Source: JBEKUY01 sp049514555
GTDB taxonomy: Bacteria > Acidobacteriota > Terriglobia > Acidiferrales > UBA7541
DNA: 60,217 nucleotides
Direction: 5' to 3'
Assembly: GCA_049514555.1 (NCBI GenBank)
Contig: JBEKUY010000015.1
Span: forward strand, 1 to 60,217
Shown: piece after piece, positions 51,842-60,217 of the stretch
Layout of the letters: the number at the start of each line of letters is the position of its first letter
How positions within the stretch are numbered: the first letter of the stretch is position 1
Translations under genes and position numbers: made by a program
The notes under the pieces: generated by a model
What the model was told of the DNA's origin: nothing
Databases searched by the model: none
The model's input: only the letters and a program-made list of their open reading frames with translations

Positions 51842-52765
51842 ATGCAACCGGACAGTTTCTATCTGGTCGTTTTGTTGGTCGTCGGGCTGATTCTGGCGCT
51901 GACGGCGCTGGCGAAGGGCGCGCGCATCATCGAGCAGTACGAAAAAGGCCTGATCATGCGGCTGGGCAAATACCGCTCGATGGTCAGCTCGGGGCTGACG
52001 ATCATCGTGCCGTTCGTGGACGATTTGATTCGCGTGGACATGCGCGAGCGGGTGATCCAAGTGGCTCCGCAGAAGCTGATCACCAAAGACAACGTGACCG
52101 TCGAAGTGGACGCGGTCGTGTATTACAAAGTGGTGGACCCGATGAAGTCGCAGTTCGAAATCCAGAACTTCGATTACGCCTGCACCACGCTCGCGCAAAC
52201 CAACCTGCGCAACCTGATCGGCGACCGCACGCTCGATGAAACGCTCGTGGCGCGCGATATGATCAACACGAACCTCCGCCAGGTGCTCGACGAAGCCACG
52301 AATGCCTGGGGCGTGAAGGTGACCCGCGTCGAAGTGCAGAAGATCGAGCCGCCCCGCGACATCACCGACGCAATGTCCCGTCAGATGAAGGCCGAGCGCG
52401 ACAAGCGCGCCGCCATTCTCGACGCCGAGGGCGTCAAGCAGAGCCAGATTCTCCAGGCCGAGGGCACCAAGCAGTCGGAGATTCTCAGGGCCGAAGGCGA
52501 CGCCCAGGCGCGTGTTACGCGCGCGAACGCCGAGGCGGAAGCGATCCGGCTGGTTTCAACTGCGGCGGAAACGTATTTCAAGGAGCGCGCCGAGATGATG
52601 CGCCGCCTTGAAGTCCTGAACAATACGCTCGCGCAGAATACGAAGTACATCGTGCCGTCGAACGCCGGCTTGGTGAATGTGCTTGGGCTCGACGGAATGA
52701 CTCAGCCAGCAGCGAAGACGGGCGCGCCGACTACTGCGGCAGATATGATGTCGCCAAAGCGGTAA
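51842..52765 (+). CDS. SPFH-domain slipin (stomatin-like)
   Basis: A 307-residue membrane-anchored protein. N-terminal hydrophobic segment (FYLVVLLVVGLILALTALA), the SPFH core (about 30-200; RIIEQYEKGLIMRLGKYRSMVSSGL, DNVTVEVDAVVYYKV, RNLIGDRTLDETL), and a coiled-coil stretch with repeated I-L-x-A-E-G units (about 203-240: AEGVKQSQ, AEGTKQSE, AEGDAQ). Such proteins oligomerise on the inner membrane. Partner of the NfeD gene immediately upstream (3-base gap). Confidence 0.95.
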   Translation: MQPDSFYLVVLLVVGLILALTALAKGARIIEQYEKGLIMRLGKYRSMVSSGLTIIVPFVDDLIRVDMRERVIQVAPQKLITKDNVTVEVDAVVYYKVVDPMKSQFEIQNFDYACTTLAQTNLRNLIGDRTLDETLVARDMINTNLRQVLDEATNAWGVKVTRVEVQKIEPPRDITDAMSRQMKAERDKRAAILDAEGVKQSQILQAEGTKQSEILRAEGDAQARVTRANAEAEAIRLVSTAAETYFKERAEMMRRLEVLNNTLAQNTKYIVPSNAGLVNVLGLDGMTQPAAKTGAPTTAADMMSPKR

Positions 52766-52825
52766 GTGGGTTTTCAGGCGGGGCTGTCCGGAAGCCTTGG
52801 GGCGCGTATTTCGGAGACAAGAGCC

Positions 52826-53065
52826 ATGAACAAGCGTCATTCTGGCGAAACAGAACCTGACTTCGTTACGATCCGTGTGTTTGCGGATGAACCCGAAGCA
52901 AATCTTGCGAAATCGGCGTTGCAGGCGGCCGGCATCGATTGCATGTTTAAGCGTGACGATTGTGGCGGCGTGCACCCGGCCATGTCCTGGGCACGCGGGA
53001 TCAAGCTGGTCGTTAGAGCTGAGGATGTGAGGTCGGCTACAAGAGTCTTGCCCAAGCAAGCCTAG
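52826..53065 (+). CDS. DUF2007-type small protein
   Basis: A 79-residue protein: FVTIRVFADEPEANLAKSALQAAGIDCMFKRDD, ending KLVVRAEDVRSATRVL. This ACT-like beta-alpha-beta pattern is that of DUF2007, described only as a possible signal-transduction domain. The ATG at 52826 is chosen over a GTG 20 codons upstream because the domain begins there. It lies in line with slipin and purQ but about 60 and 90 bases from them. Its size resembles PurS, but the sequence does not. Confidence 0.75.
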   Translation: MNKRHSGETEPDFVTIRVFADEPEANLAKSALQAAGIDCMFKRDDCGGVHPAMSWARGIKLVVRAEDVRSATRVLPKQA

Positions 53066-53109
53066 GATTCACGGTGAGCCGCTAGGCCGGCATCTTTGCC
53101 GCGTGGCTA

Positions 53110-53118
53110 TGATAGAAT
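53110..53118 (+). promoter_or_regulatory. Extended -10 promoter of the purine operon
   Basis: TGA-TAGAAT (53110-53118), about 38 bases before the purQ ATG at 53156. No strong -35, as expected for an extended -10. Confidence 0.55.
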
Positions 53119-53155
53119 TTAGAGTGCTGTCCAAGCCACGCGGAGTCTCCAGGTC

Positions 53156-53866
53156 ATGAAATTTGGAGTGGTCGTATTCCCCGGGTCGAATTGCGACCAC
53201 GACGCGTTTTACGCCATCGGCAATGTCCTAAAGAAACCCGTTGAATTCATCTGGCACCAGTCGCAAGACCTGGCCGGCTGCGACGCCATCATTCTTCCCG
53301 GCGGCTTTTCCTACGGCGACTATCTGCGCACCGGAGCGATCGCGCGCTTTTCGCCGGTGATGAAGTCGGTCGAGAAATTCGCGCGGTCGGGGGGACTCGT
53401 TCTCGGCGTCTGCAACGGGTTCCAGATCCTGCTCGAAGCCGGACTTCTGCCCGGCGCGATGATCCGCAACGCCGGCCTGCGCTTCATCTGCCGCCACGTG
53501 TACATTCGCGTGGAACAAACGGATACGCCGTTCACCTGCGCCGCCAAGCCCGGGCAGATTCTGCGCATTCCCATCGCGCACGGCGACGGAAACTACACCT
53601 GCGATGAGGCCACGCTGGCCGAGCTCGAGCGCAATCGCCAGATCGTCTTTCGCTATACGACGCCCGACGGGCGCGACGATGCCGCGGGCAATCCCAACGG
53701 CTCGACCGCCAACATCGCCGGAATCTGCAATCGCGAGCGCAACGTAGCCGGGCTGATGCCGCATCCGGAGCGCGCGGCGGAATTGGCAGTGGGCTCAGCG
53801 GACGGTCTCGTGATTTTGCGCTCGATGGTCGAGGCGCTCGCGAGCGCGGCGAAGGCAATTGCGTAG
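53156..53866 (+). CDS. purQ: Phosphoribosylformylglycinamidine synthase, glutaminase subunit
   Basis: A 236-residue class I glutamine amidotransferase supplying ammonia to PurL. The nucleophile elbow is GVCNGFQILLEAG (Cys near 86), the catalytic His/Glu region is MPHPERAAE near the C terminus, and ILPGGFSYGDYLRTGAIAR lies in the N-terminal part. The substrate loop HGDGNYTCDEATLAEL is present. First gene of the purine unit, 80 bases before purL. Confidence 0.97.
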   Translation: MKFGVVVFPGSNCDHDAFYAIGNVLKKPVEFIWHQSQDLAGCDAIILPGGFSYGDYLRTGAIARFSPVMKSVEKFARSGGLVLGVCNGFQILLEAGLLPGAMIRNAGLRFICRHVYIRVEQTDTPFTCAAKPGQILRIPIAHGDGNYTCDEATLAELERNRQIVFRYTTPDGRDDAAGNPNGSTANIAGICNRERNVAGLMPHPERAAELAVGSADGLVILRSMVEALASAAKAIA

Positions 53867-53946
53867 CGTATGGGTAGCGCCGCCGTCCCTGGTGGTGATT
53901 CTTTCAAGGTAGCGGCAAGGCGCCGCAACACGGTCAAGCAGGGGAG

Positions 53947-56265
53947 ATGGCGACAGCTAGCACCGACATCAAGGTCACGCCGCAAATCGCCGCCGAGCAC
54001 GGGCTGACGCCGGAGGAATACGCGCGCGTCCAGAAAATCCTCGGGCGCAACCCAAATATCACCGAGCTGGGCATCTTCAGCGTGATGTGGAGCGAACACT
54101 GCTCCTACAAATCGAGCAAGGTGCACCTGAAGCGCCTGCCCACGCGCAGCGAGCGCGTGGTGCAGGGCCCGGGAGAAAACGCCGGCGTGGTGGACATCGG
54201 CGACGGCCTCGTGGCCGCGTTCAAGATCGAATCGCACAACCATCCCAGCTTCGTCGAGCCGTTCCAGGGCGCAACCACCGGCGTCGGCGGCATCCTGCGC
54301 GATATCTTCACCATGGGCGCGCGACCGATCGCCGTGCTCGATTCGCTGCGCTTCGGCCCGATCGCGCCGGAGCCCCGACAGGTCGGGGCGGGGCCGGGCG
54401 TGAGCGCGGAAGAGGCTGCGCGCAATCGGCGCATCCTCGATGGCGTGGTGCGCGGCATCGCGAACTACGGCAACTGCTTCGGCGTGCCCACGGTCGGCGG
54501 CGAAGTGGGCTTCGAGCCTTGCTATTCCGCGAACCCGCTCGTGAACGCGCTGGCATTGGGCATCGCCAAGCGCGAGGAGCTTTTCTTCGCCAAGGCGCGC
54601 GGCGTGGGCAATCCGGTGATTTACGTGGGCTCGAAGACCGGCAAGGACGGCATCCACGGGGCTTCGCTGCTGGCATCCGCGGAATTCACCGAGGAATCGC
54701 AGCAGAAGCGGCCCAACGTGCAGGTCGGCGACCCGTTCCTCGAGAAACTGCTGCTCGAAGCGTGCCTCGAAGCGATGCAGACCGGCGCGGTCGTGGCCAT
54801 TCAGGATATGGGCGCGGCTGGACTTACTTGCTCGACTTGCGAGATGGCCTCGCGCGGCGCCACCGGCATCGAAATCGATCTCGCCCGCGTGCCGCAGCGC
54901 GAAACCGGCATGTCGCCTTACGAAATCATGCTCAGCGAGTCGCAGGAGCGCATGCTGCTCGTGGCCGAAAAAGGCCGCGAGCGCGAGGTGCAGGACGTCT
55001 TCGCGAAGTGGGGACTGGATGCGGTCGTCATTGGCCAGGTGACCGAGGGCGGGATGCTTCGCGTGCTCGATCGCGGCAAGGTCGCGGCCGAAATTCCCGC
55101 GCATCCGCTGGCCGAAGAAGGCCCGGTCTATCGCCGGCCGCTCGCGCCGCCCACGGAGCCACCCGCGAAAGGCGCGCCGCTTTATCGCTTTGTGTCCGAA
55201 GGCGCCGACCTGACCGAGAGTTTTCGCAAGCTGCTCGCCGCACCGGCGATTGCTTCGAAGCGCTGGATCATCGAGCAGTACGACCACATGGTGCGGACGA
55301 ACACGCTGGCGGTGCCGGGCGCGGGAGACGCCGCCGTCGTACGGGTGAAGGGCACGAAGCGCGCGCTGGCGCTCTCGACCGACGGCAACGGCCGCTGGAG
55401 CTGGCTTCATCCGCGACTGGGCGCAATGCATGCCGTCGCGGAAGCGGCGCGCAACGTGGCGTGCAGCGGCGCGCGGCCCATCGCGGCCACCAATTGCCTG
55501 AATTTCGGCAGCCCGGAAAAGCCCGAGGTGATGTGGCAGTTCAGCGAAACGATTGACGGCATGGCCGAAGCTTGCACCGCGCTGGGGACGCCGATCACTG
55601 GCGGGAACGTCAGCTTCTACAATGAGACGCTCGGCAAGTCCATCTACCCCACGCCGGTGATCGGCATCCTCGGCCTGATCGAGGACGCCGAGCAAACGCT
55701 GAAGATGGCGTTCGGCAAAGAGGGCGATGAGATCGTGCTGCTGGATGGCGCGGAGGCCGGTCCGGGCGGGGCCAGCGCCACCGCTACGGAATTTTCTTCA
55801 TCTGAATATGCCAAGGTCATCGCAGGCGTGGTCGCGGGGGCGCCGCCGGGGATTGACCTGGCTGCCGAGAAACGCCTGCAGGATTGCCTCGTGGCGCTCG
55901 CGGCTGCCGGCGCGGTCCGCTCGGCGCACGACGTGAGCGATGGCGGCCTCGCGGTCACGCTGGCCGAGTGCTGCTTCGTCTCCGGCGGTCTTTCCGCCGC
56001 GGTGCAGCTCCATGGGGATGGGCCGGCCGAGTCCATTTTGTTCGGCGAGCGCGGCGCGCGCGCGGTAGTATCCACGCCGAACGCTTCGCTTGCCCGCACG
56101 CTCGAATGTGCGCGACAATACAAAGTTGGGGCGCGAGCGATCGGCAGGGTCACGACCGACGGTTCATTCCGCATCGAGCTAAACGGCAGTACGGTGATCC
56201 GCGATCGTGTCGCCGCTCTGCGGGATTGCTGGGAGCATTCGCTCGAGCGGGCTCTGAAGAAGTGA
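53947..56265 (+). CDS. purL: Phosphoribosylformylglycinamidine synthase, small-type synthetase subunit
   Basis: A 772-residue ATP-dependent subunit making FGAM from FGAR. It is of the small type, which works with PurQ and PurS; no amidotransferase domain is fused. Motifs: SVMWSEHCSYKSSK, ESHNHPSFVEPFQGATTGVGGILRD, PTVGGEVGFE, DMGAAGLTCSTCEMASRG and HDVSDGGLAVTLAEC. The ATG at 53947 follows GGGGAG. Downstream purF begins 40 bases on. PurS is not seen in the window. Confidence 0.98.
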   Translation: MATASTDIKVTPQIAAEHGLTPEEYARVQKILGRNPNITELGIFSVMWSEHCSYKSSKVHLKRLPTRSERVVQGPGENAGVVDIGDGLVAAFKIESHNHPSFVEPFQGATTGVGGILRDIFTMGARPIAVLDSLRFGPIAPEPRQVGAGPGVSAEEAARNRRILDGVVRGIANYGNCFGVPTVGGEVGFEPCYSANPLVNALALGIAKREELFFAKARGVGNPVIYVGSKTGKDGIHGASLLASAEFTEESQQKRPNVQVGDPFLEKLLLEACLEAMQTGAVVAIQDMGAAGLTCSTCEMASRGATGIEIDLARVPQRETGMSPYEIMLSESQERMLLVAEKGREREVQDVFAKWGLDAVVIGQVTEGGMLRVLDRGKVAAEIPAHPLAEEGPVYRRPLAPPTEPPAKGAPLYRFVSEGADLTESFRKLLAAPAIASKRWIIEQYDHMVRTNTLAVPGAGDAAVVRVKGTKRALALSTDGNGRWSWLHPRLGAMHAVAEAARNVACSGARPIAATNCLNFGSPEKPEVMWQFSETIDGMAEACTALGTPITGGNVSFYNETLGKSIYPTPVIGILGLIEDAEQTLKMAFGKEGDEIVLLDGAEAGPGGASATATEFSSSEYAKVIAGVVAGAPPGIDLAAEKRLQDCLVALAAAGAVRSAHDVSDGGLAVTLAECCFVSGGLSAAVQLHGDGPAESILFGERGARAVVSTPNASLARTLECARQYKVGARAIGRVTTDGSFRIELNGSTVIRDRVAALRDCWEHSLERALKK

Positions 56266-56305
56266 AGCTAGGGAGGACGCGGCCATTCGCGAAGGCGCAA
56301 TACAG

Positions 56306-57748
56306 TTGACCGACGATCACTTTCACGACGAGTGCGGCGTGTTCGGCGTGTTCGGCCACGCCGAGGCGTCGAAGGTCGCGTACCTCGGCCTCTACGGGCT
56401 GCAGCATCGCGGCCAGGAATCCGCGGGCATCATCTCGAGCGACGGGCTGAATCTGTACATGCACAAGGCCATGGGCGAAGTGGAGGAGATTTTCCGCTCC
56501 ACGGTCTTGGACCGGCTGCCCGGCGCCGCCGCCATCGGCCACACGCGCTATTCGACGGCCGGCGATACTTCGCTGGCGAATGCCCAGCCCATCCTGATCG
56601 ACTGCAACAAAGGCAAGCTGGCGCTCGGACACAACGGGAATTTGACCAACGCGCTGGAATGGCGCCGCAAGCTCGAGCATCGCGGCTCGATTTTCCAGAC
56701 CACGAGCGATACCGAAGTGATCGTGCACCTGGTGGCGCGCTCGGCGGCGCGCAATCTCTCCACGGCCATCGCCGATGCGCTGAACCAAGTGGAAGGCGCG
56801 TACTCGCTGCTGGTGCTGACGCCCGAGGAGCTTTTTGCGATTCGCGATCCGCGCGGTTTCCGCCCGCTCGTTCTCGGCCAACTGGGAGACTCCTGGCTCG
56901 TGGCTTCGGAGACCTGCGCCTTCGATTTGCTCGGCGCCACCTACGTGCGCGAGATCGAGCCCGGCGAGATGCTGCGGATTTCGCGCTCCGGTCTGGAGTC
57001 CATCCAATTTGCGCCGGCGAAACCTCACCAGCAATGCATTTTCGAGCATGTCTATTTCGCGCGCCCGGACAGCGTGGTCTTCGGCCGCTCGGTCAACCGC
57101 AGCCGGGAGGCGCTGGGGCGGCTGCTGGCGCACGAGCATCCGGTTGTGGCGGACATGGTGGTTCCGGTGCCCGACTCGGGCGTACCCGCGGCCATCGGCT
57201 TCGCCATGGAGTCGGGGATTCCGTTTCGCATGGGGCTCATCCGCAACCACTACATCGGCCGGACGTTCATCGAGCCCTCGCAGGCCATTCGCAATTTCGG
57301 CGTCAAACTGAAGCTCAATCCGGTGCGCCAGCTCCTGGCCGGCCAGCGCGTCGTCCTGGTGGACGACTCGATCGTGCGCGGCACCACCAGCCGCAAGATC
57401 GTGCGCATGGTGCGCGAGGCGGGCGCCCGCGAAGTGCATATGCGCATCTCCTGCCCGCCCACGATCTCGCCCTGCTATTACGGCGTGGATACGCCCACGC
57501 GCGAAGAGTTGATCGCTTCCTCGCACTCGCCCGAGGAAATCTGCAAGTACCTGGAAGCCGATTCGCTCGGCTATCTATCGCTGGAGAACATGAAAAAGGC
57601 CGTGGGAGATGACGACGGCACATTCTGTACTTCCTGTTACACCGGGGTGTATCCGACGGGCCTGGTGCAGCTCGAAGTGAATCACCGGGAGGCAAACGGG
57701 CGGCAGGCGCACGACCAGGCCCCGGTCGAGGTGCACCGTGAAGGCTGA
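56306..57748 (+). CDS. purF: Amidophosphoribosyltransferase
   Basis: A 480-residue enzyme catalysing the first step of purine synthesis. It begins at a TTG with a nine-residue propeptide (MTDDHFHDE) before the catalytic Cys of CGVFGVFGH; removal of the propeptide exposes this Cys. RTRYSTAG-like THTRYSTAGDTSLANAQP and HNGNLTNA are in the glutaminase; VLVDDSIVRGTT is the PRPP site. Cys pairs in CPPTISPCYYG and FCTSCYTG suggest the Bacillus-type [4Fe-4S] cluster. Its end overlaps lepB by 11 bases. Confidence 0.97.
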   Translation: MTDDHFHDECGVFGVFGHAEASKVAYLGLYGLQHRGQESAGIISSDGLNLYMHKAMGEVEEIFRSTVLDRLPGAAAIGHTRYSTAGDTSLANAQPILIDCNKGKLALGHNGNLTNALEWRRKLEHRGSIFQTTSDTEVIVHLVARSAARNLSTAIADALNQVEGAYSLLVLTPEELFAIRDPRGFRPLVLGQLGDSWLVASETCAFDLLGATYVREIEPGEMLRISRSGLESIQFAPAKPHQQCIFEHVYFARPDSVVFGRSVNRSREALGRLLAHEHPVVADMVVPVPDSGVPAAIGFAMESGIPFRMGLIRNHYIGRTFIEPSQAIRNFGVKLKLNPVRQLLAGQRVVLVDDSIVRGTTSRKIVRMVREAGAREVHMRISCPPTISPCYYGVDTPTREELIASSHSPEEICKYLEADSLGYLSLENMKKAVGDDDGTFCTSCYTGVYPTGLVQLEVNHREANGRQAHDQAPVEVHREG

Positions 57749-58514
57749 AAACGCGGCGCGCGCTCGCAAGAAGGCTCCGGCCGGGAATCGCGTTCAGCAC
57801 GAGATCGTTGGCTGGCTCTGGGTGGCGCTGGCGTTTTTTTTCATCAACGGGACGCTGGTCCAGGCGCGCGTGATTCCTTCAGGATCGATGGAGCGGACGC
57901 TGCTCATCGGCGACCACCTCATCATGAGCCGCTTCGGCTACGACGCGGGGATCCCCTTCACGCACTGGCACGTGCCACTCTGGCGGAATCCGCATTTTGG
58001 ACAGATTGTGATCTTTCGCCCGCCGGCCGATCCGGAGGGGTCCGACCTCGTCAAGCGCGTCATCGGCATGCCGGGAGACCGGCTCAGGATTGTGAACCAG
58101 CAGGTTTTCGTGAACGGGAAGCCGCTGAACGAACCGTACGCGGTGCGCGGTCCCGCTGTGGGGCGTGACTCCATCGGGGATAATTTCCCGTCGCCGGCCG
58201 GCCCGGCGCTTTCCTACGGCATGACACCCGAATGGGCGGAACGGTTGCCGAACTACGTTCGAGGCGGCGAGCTGATCGTGCCTGCGGGAGAGTACTTCAT
58301 GATGGGCGACAACCGGAACGATTCCTACGACAGCCGCTTCTGGGGATTTGTGCCCCGGTCGTCCATCATCGGCACGCCAGTCATCATATACATGTCCATT
58401 AGCGGGCCGGAGGAGGCCTGGCAGGGACAGATTGGCGGGCGCCTCTACGCGTATGCCAATGCGCTCATTCATCCGCGGTTGGTGCGCTGGGGGCGAATCT
58501 TCTCGACGTTTTGA
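57738..58514 (+). CDS. lepB: Signal peptidase I
   Basis: A 258-residue membrane peptidase that removes signal peptides. One N-terminal helix (VGWLWVALAFFFINGTLV, about 24-41), then the catalytic Ser in PSGSMERTL (S50), box D Lys in DLVKRVIGMPGD (K106) and the closing box E GDNRNDSYDSRFWG. The GTG start lies inside the end of purF, so the two are translationally linked. Being inside a purine operon is unusual (typical lep neighbours are lepA or rnc). Confidence 0.96.
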   Translation: MKAENAARARKKAPAGNRVQHEIVGWLWVALAFFFINGTLVQARVIPSGSMERTLLIGDHLIMSRFGYDAGIPFTHWHVPLWRNPHFGQIVIFRPPADPEGSDLVKRVIGMPGDRLRIVNQQVFVNGKPLNEPYAVRGPAVGRDSIGDNFPSPAGPALSYGMTPEWAERLPNYVRGGELIVPAGEYFMMGDNRNDSYDSRFWGFVPRSSIIGTPVIIYMSISGPEEAWQGQIGGRLYAYANALIHPRLVRWGRIFSTF

Positions 58515-58519
58515 GCGGC

Positions 58520-58543
58520 GCGAACGGCGGCACCGCCGTTCGC
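58520..58543 (+). promoter_or_regulatory. Hairpin between lepB and purM
   Basis: GCGAACGGCGG (58520-58530) and CCGCCGTTCGC (58533-58543) form a near-perfect stem. No T tract follows, so it may be a processing or stability element rather than a full terminator. Confidence 0.5.
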
Positions 58544-58613
58544 CCGGCCGACCATATGTTCTTCGGGCCCCGTTTTTGTTCGTGAAAATCGAGCCGCAGG
58601 TCACAGCGTTCCC

Positions 58614-59660
58614 ATGAAATACGCCGACGCAGGAGTGAACATCGCCGTCGCCGACGAGGCCAAGCGCAGGATTCGCCACTTGGCGAGCCGCACATTTTCG
58701 GCCGCCGTTCTCGGGGGCATCGGCGGCTTCGGCGGGCTCTTCGCGCTCGACCGGAAGCGATGGAAAGAGCCGGTGCTCGTGTCGAGCGCCGACGGCGTGG
58801 GCACGAAGCTGAAGGTGGCCATGGCCATGGGAGTGCACTCGACCGTGGGCGCCGACCTCGTCAATCACTGCGTGAACGACATTCTGGTCCAAGGCGCCGA
58901 GCCGCTCTTCTTCCTCGACTATTTGGCGATGGCCAAGCTCGACGCGCTGGTGGTCGAGCAACTGGTAGAGGGCATGAGCTTCGCGTGCCGCAAGGCCGGC
59001 TGCGCGCTCATCGGCGGCGAAACCGCGGAAATGCCCGGTTTCTACGCGCCCGGCGAGTACGATCTCGCGGGATTCATCGTCGGCGCGGTCGAACGCAAGA
59101 AGATGCTGACGGGGAAGAGCGTGAAACCGGGCGACGTCCTGCTCGCGCTGCCCTCCGCGGGTCTGCATACCAACGGTTATTCGCTCGCGCGCAAGCTGGT
59201 CTTCGAGGTTGCCCGGCTCAAGCCGGACACGTACGTCGCCGACGTCGGCAACAAAATTGGCGCGGAGCTGCTGAAGCCGCATCTCTGCTACGCCCCGGCG
59301 CTCAGAAATGTGCTCAAGCAGGGTTGGATCTCCGCGCTCGCGCACATCACCGGCGGCGGCATTCCGGGGAATCTTCCGCGCGTGCTTCCCTCGGGAACGC
59401 AGGCTTCGATCGACCTTTCTTCGTGGCCGATCCCGGCGATCTTTCGTTACCTGGCGAAACTCGGGGGTATCGAGCGCGACGAGCTTCTGCAATCGTTCAA
59501 CATGGGCGTGGGAATGATCGTGATCGTGCCGCCGCCTAACGTGAAGGGCGTCGAAAATGAATTCAAGCGGCGCCGCGCCAAGTTCTATCGCATCGGCCGC
59601 ATCGAGCGTCAGGAACAGGGCAAACCCCGCGTGGCCTATTCCGGCGCGCTGGGGCTGTAA
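58614..59660 (+). CDS. purM: Phosphoribosylformylglycinamidine cyclo-ligase
   Basis: A 348-residue ATP-dependent enzyme closing the imidazole ring (FGAM to AIR). Motifs: GGFGGLFAL near the N terminus, SADGVGTKLKVAM, the catalytic NDILVQGAEPLFFLDYLA, ALIGGETAEMPGFY, and HITGGGIPGNLPRVLP in the C-terminal half. Last of the purine genes here, about 100 bases after lepB across a hairpin. No other pur genes follow in the window. Confidence 0.97.
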   Translation: MKYADAGVNIAVADEAKRRIRHLASRTFSAAVLGGIGGFGGLFALDRKRWKEPVLVSSADGVGTKLKVAMAMGVHSTVGADLVNHCVNDILVQGAEPLFFLDYLAMAKLDALVVEQLVEGMSFACRKAGCALIGGETAEMPGFYAPGEYDLAGFIVGAVERKKMLTGKSVKPGDVLLALPSAGLHTNGYSLARKLVFEVARLKPDTYVADVGNKIGAELLKPHLCYAPALRNVLKQGWISALAHITGGGIPGNLPRVLPSGTQASIDLSSWPIPAIFRYLAKLGGIERDELLQSFNMGVGMIVIVPPPNVKGVENEFKRRRAKFYRIGRIERQEQGKPRVAYSGALGL

Positions 59661-59695
59661 AGCAGACAGGGGAGGCGTTCTTGCCTGTCGCTTTG

Positions 59696-59995
59696 CTAGC
59701 GGCTCCGCTTGCGGCGGCGGCTCCAATACCACCACTGGTACTGCTCGGCGGGCAGGCGCAGGTTGCGCGCCTGAGCTACTGCCGCCGTGAATACATCAAG
59801 CACGCAAATGTCCTGCCGCGTCCCCGTCACCCGGCACAGCTTGTCATAGAGCCGCTTCGGCTCTTGCTTCGCGAGCCGCTCAACGCTCCGAACGCCGAGT
59901 AGGTCAAAACCCCGCAGCATTGCCGGTCCGACGGAGATGAGGTTTTCCAGGCGGCGGGCTTTCTTTATTGTTCGCTTTACGTTCGCCTTGGGCAT
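59696..59995 (-). CDS. Helix-hairpin-helix protein (Cdd1/mitomycin-resistance type)
   Basis: A 99-residue protein with a basic N terminus (MPKANVKRTIKKARRLENL), a helix-hairpin-helix region (ISVGPAMLRGFDLLGVRSVERLAKQEPKRLYDKL) and CRVTGTRQDICVLDVFTAAVAQA, the pattern of the Cdd1 (pathogenicity locus) family. These are small DNA-binding-like proteins; their role is not established. The SVGPAMLR loop is the non-specific DNA-contact hairpin. Convergent with purM (35-base gap) and next to the right-end repeat. Confidence 0.85.
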   Translation of the reverse strand: MPKANVKRTIKKARRLENLISVGPAMLRGFDLLGVRSVERLAKQEPKRLYDKLCRVTGTRQDICVLDVFTAAVAQARNLRLPAEQYQWWYWSRRRKRSR

Positions 59996-60171
59996 AACCG
60001 CACTCTACCCCACCCCACGCGCAACCGCAAGGGTATCCCCTTCTGCCTGACGCCCACTTTCCCTCCAGGCCAACAGGCTAGTTTCCGGTAAGCCGACCAG
60101 GACTAAGCCGCTGGCGCGGCGGACGCTACGCGTGGGGCGAGCGGAAAGGTGTGGGGTAGCTGACGTAGTGT

Positions 60172-60202
60172 GGGTCACGGAGAAAGGAGACTCCTGTGAC
60201 CC
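60172..60202 (+). promoter_or_regulatory. Hairpin pairing the GTG start, right copy
   Basis: GGGTCAC (60172-60178) pairs with GTGACCC (60196-60202), whose first three bases are the GTG start; AAAGGAG lies in the loop. Same arrangement as at 18-48. Confidence 0.5.
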
Positions 60203-60217
60203 GTTTACGCAAAATGA
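60196..60217 (+). CDS. 5' end of mobile-element gene, truncated by window edge (right copy)
   Basis: GTG start followed by T-R-L-R-K-M, identical to the left-end copy and reading out of the window to the right. AAAGGAG precedes it. An integrase identity is inferred from memory of similar N termini and cannot be proven from seven codons. Confidence 0.4.

Larger units (their letters stand above)
60099..60217. repeat. Right copy of the ~119-bp inverted repeat
   Basis: Exact reverse complement of 3-121. Towards the inside similarity fades within about six bases. Together with the left copy it shows that the window lies between two oppositely oriented copies of one element. Confidence 0.9.

Noticed and set aside
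52826..53065. PurS candidate because of size and position before purQ
   Set aside because: The sequence fits DUF2007 and lacks PurS features.
1..60217. CRISPR arrays, prophage, secretion or toxin-antitoxin clusters
   Set aside because: No regularly spaced repeats, phage structural genes or recognisable toxin-antitoxin pairs were found on reading both strands.

Overview
The window looks like a 60 kb piece of a high-GC, diderm bacterial chromosome, most likely Acidobacteriota. LpxC points to a lipid A outer membrane. The lineage call is inference: it rests on B12-dependent ribonucleotide reductase as the RNR seen, MacB/FtsX-type permeases without a linked ATPase, and small secreted proteins of a style I associate with that phylum. 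No rRNA or marker search was possible.

Both ends of the window are the same ~119-bp sequence in inverted orientation, each ending in the first codons of an outward-reading gene. The piece is therefore bounded by two copies of a mobile element. A degenerate relative of its flank lies at about 19.73 kb.

Layout. 0.4-8.4 kb: tRNA-Asn, rhodanese, cytochrome c, DNA polymerase I with a dead proofreading domain, a membrane protein, and the kbl-tdh threonine-to-glycine pair. 8.4-20.2 kb is accessory: GH88/105 hydrolase facing an alpha/beta-hydrolase esterase, a lipoprotein, a [2Fe-2S] ferredoxin-methyltransferase fusion with a small partner gene and a CRP/FNR-type site, an S9 peptidase, and an AKR-CMD-AraC unit. 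20.5-27 kb: POT-like transporter, cytochrome c, HU, DUF169 protein, M20 peptidase, and two PilZ paralogues around a membrane protein. 27.1-32.5 kb: ilvD-ilvB-ilvN-ilvC behind a Val-rich leader peptide and mutually exclusive hairpins, a textbook attenuator layout. 32.7-37.8 kb: secreted proteins, two FtsX-like permeases, a periplasmic phosphatase. 37.9-41.5 kb: nrdJ behind a long structured leader with an internal terminator. 41.5-49.7 kb: small zinc-ribbon and coiled-coil proteins, CGNR regulator, CPBP protease, a degenerate S41 protease with a YibQ-like deacetylase, lpxC, and a zinc-ribbon/pilin fusion. 49.8-60 kb: glmU, nfeD-slipin, DUF2007, then purQ-purL-purF-lepB-purM and a helix-hairpin-helix protein.

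Housekeeping pathways present are branched-chain amino acid synthesis, purine synthesis, dNTP synthesis and envelope precursor synthesis (GlmU, LpxC). The strongest candidates for something new are the ferredoxin-methyltransferase operon, the nrdJ leader RNA, and the duplicated, apparently leaderless PilZ genes. The ilv attenuator is the best supported regulatory element.
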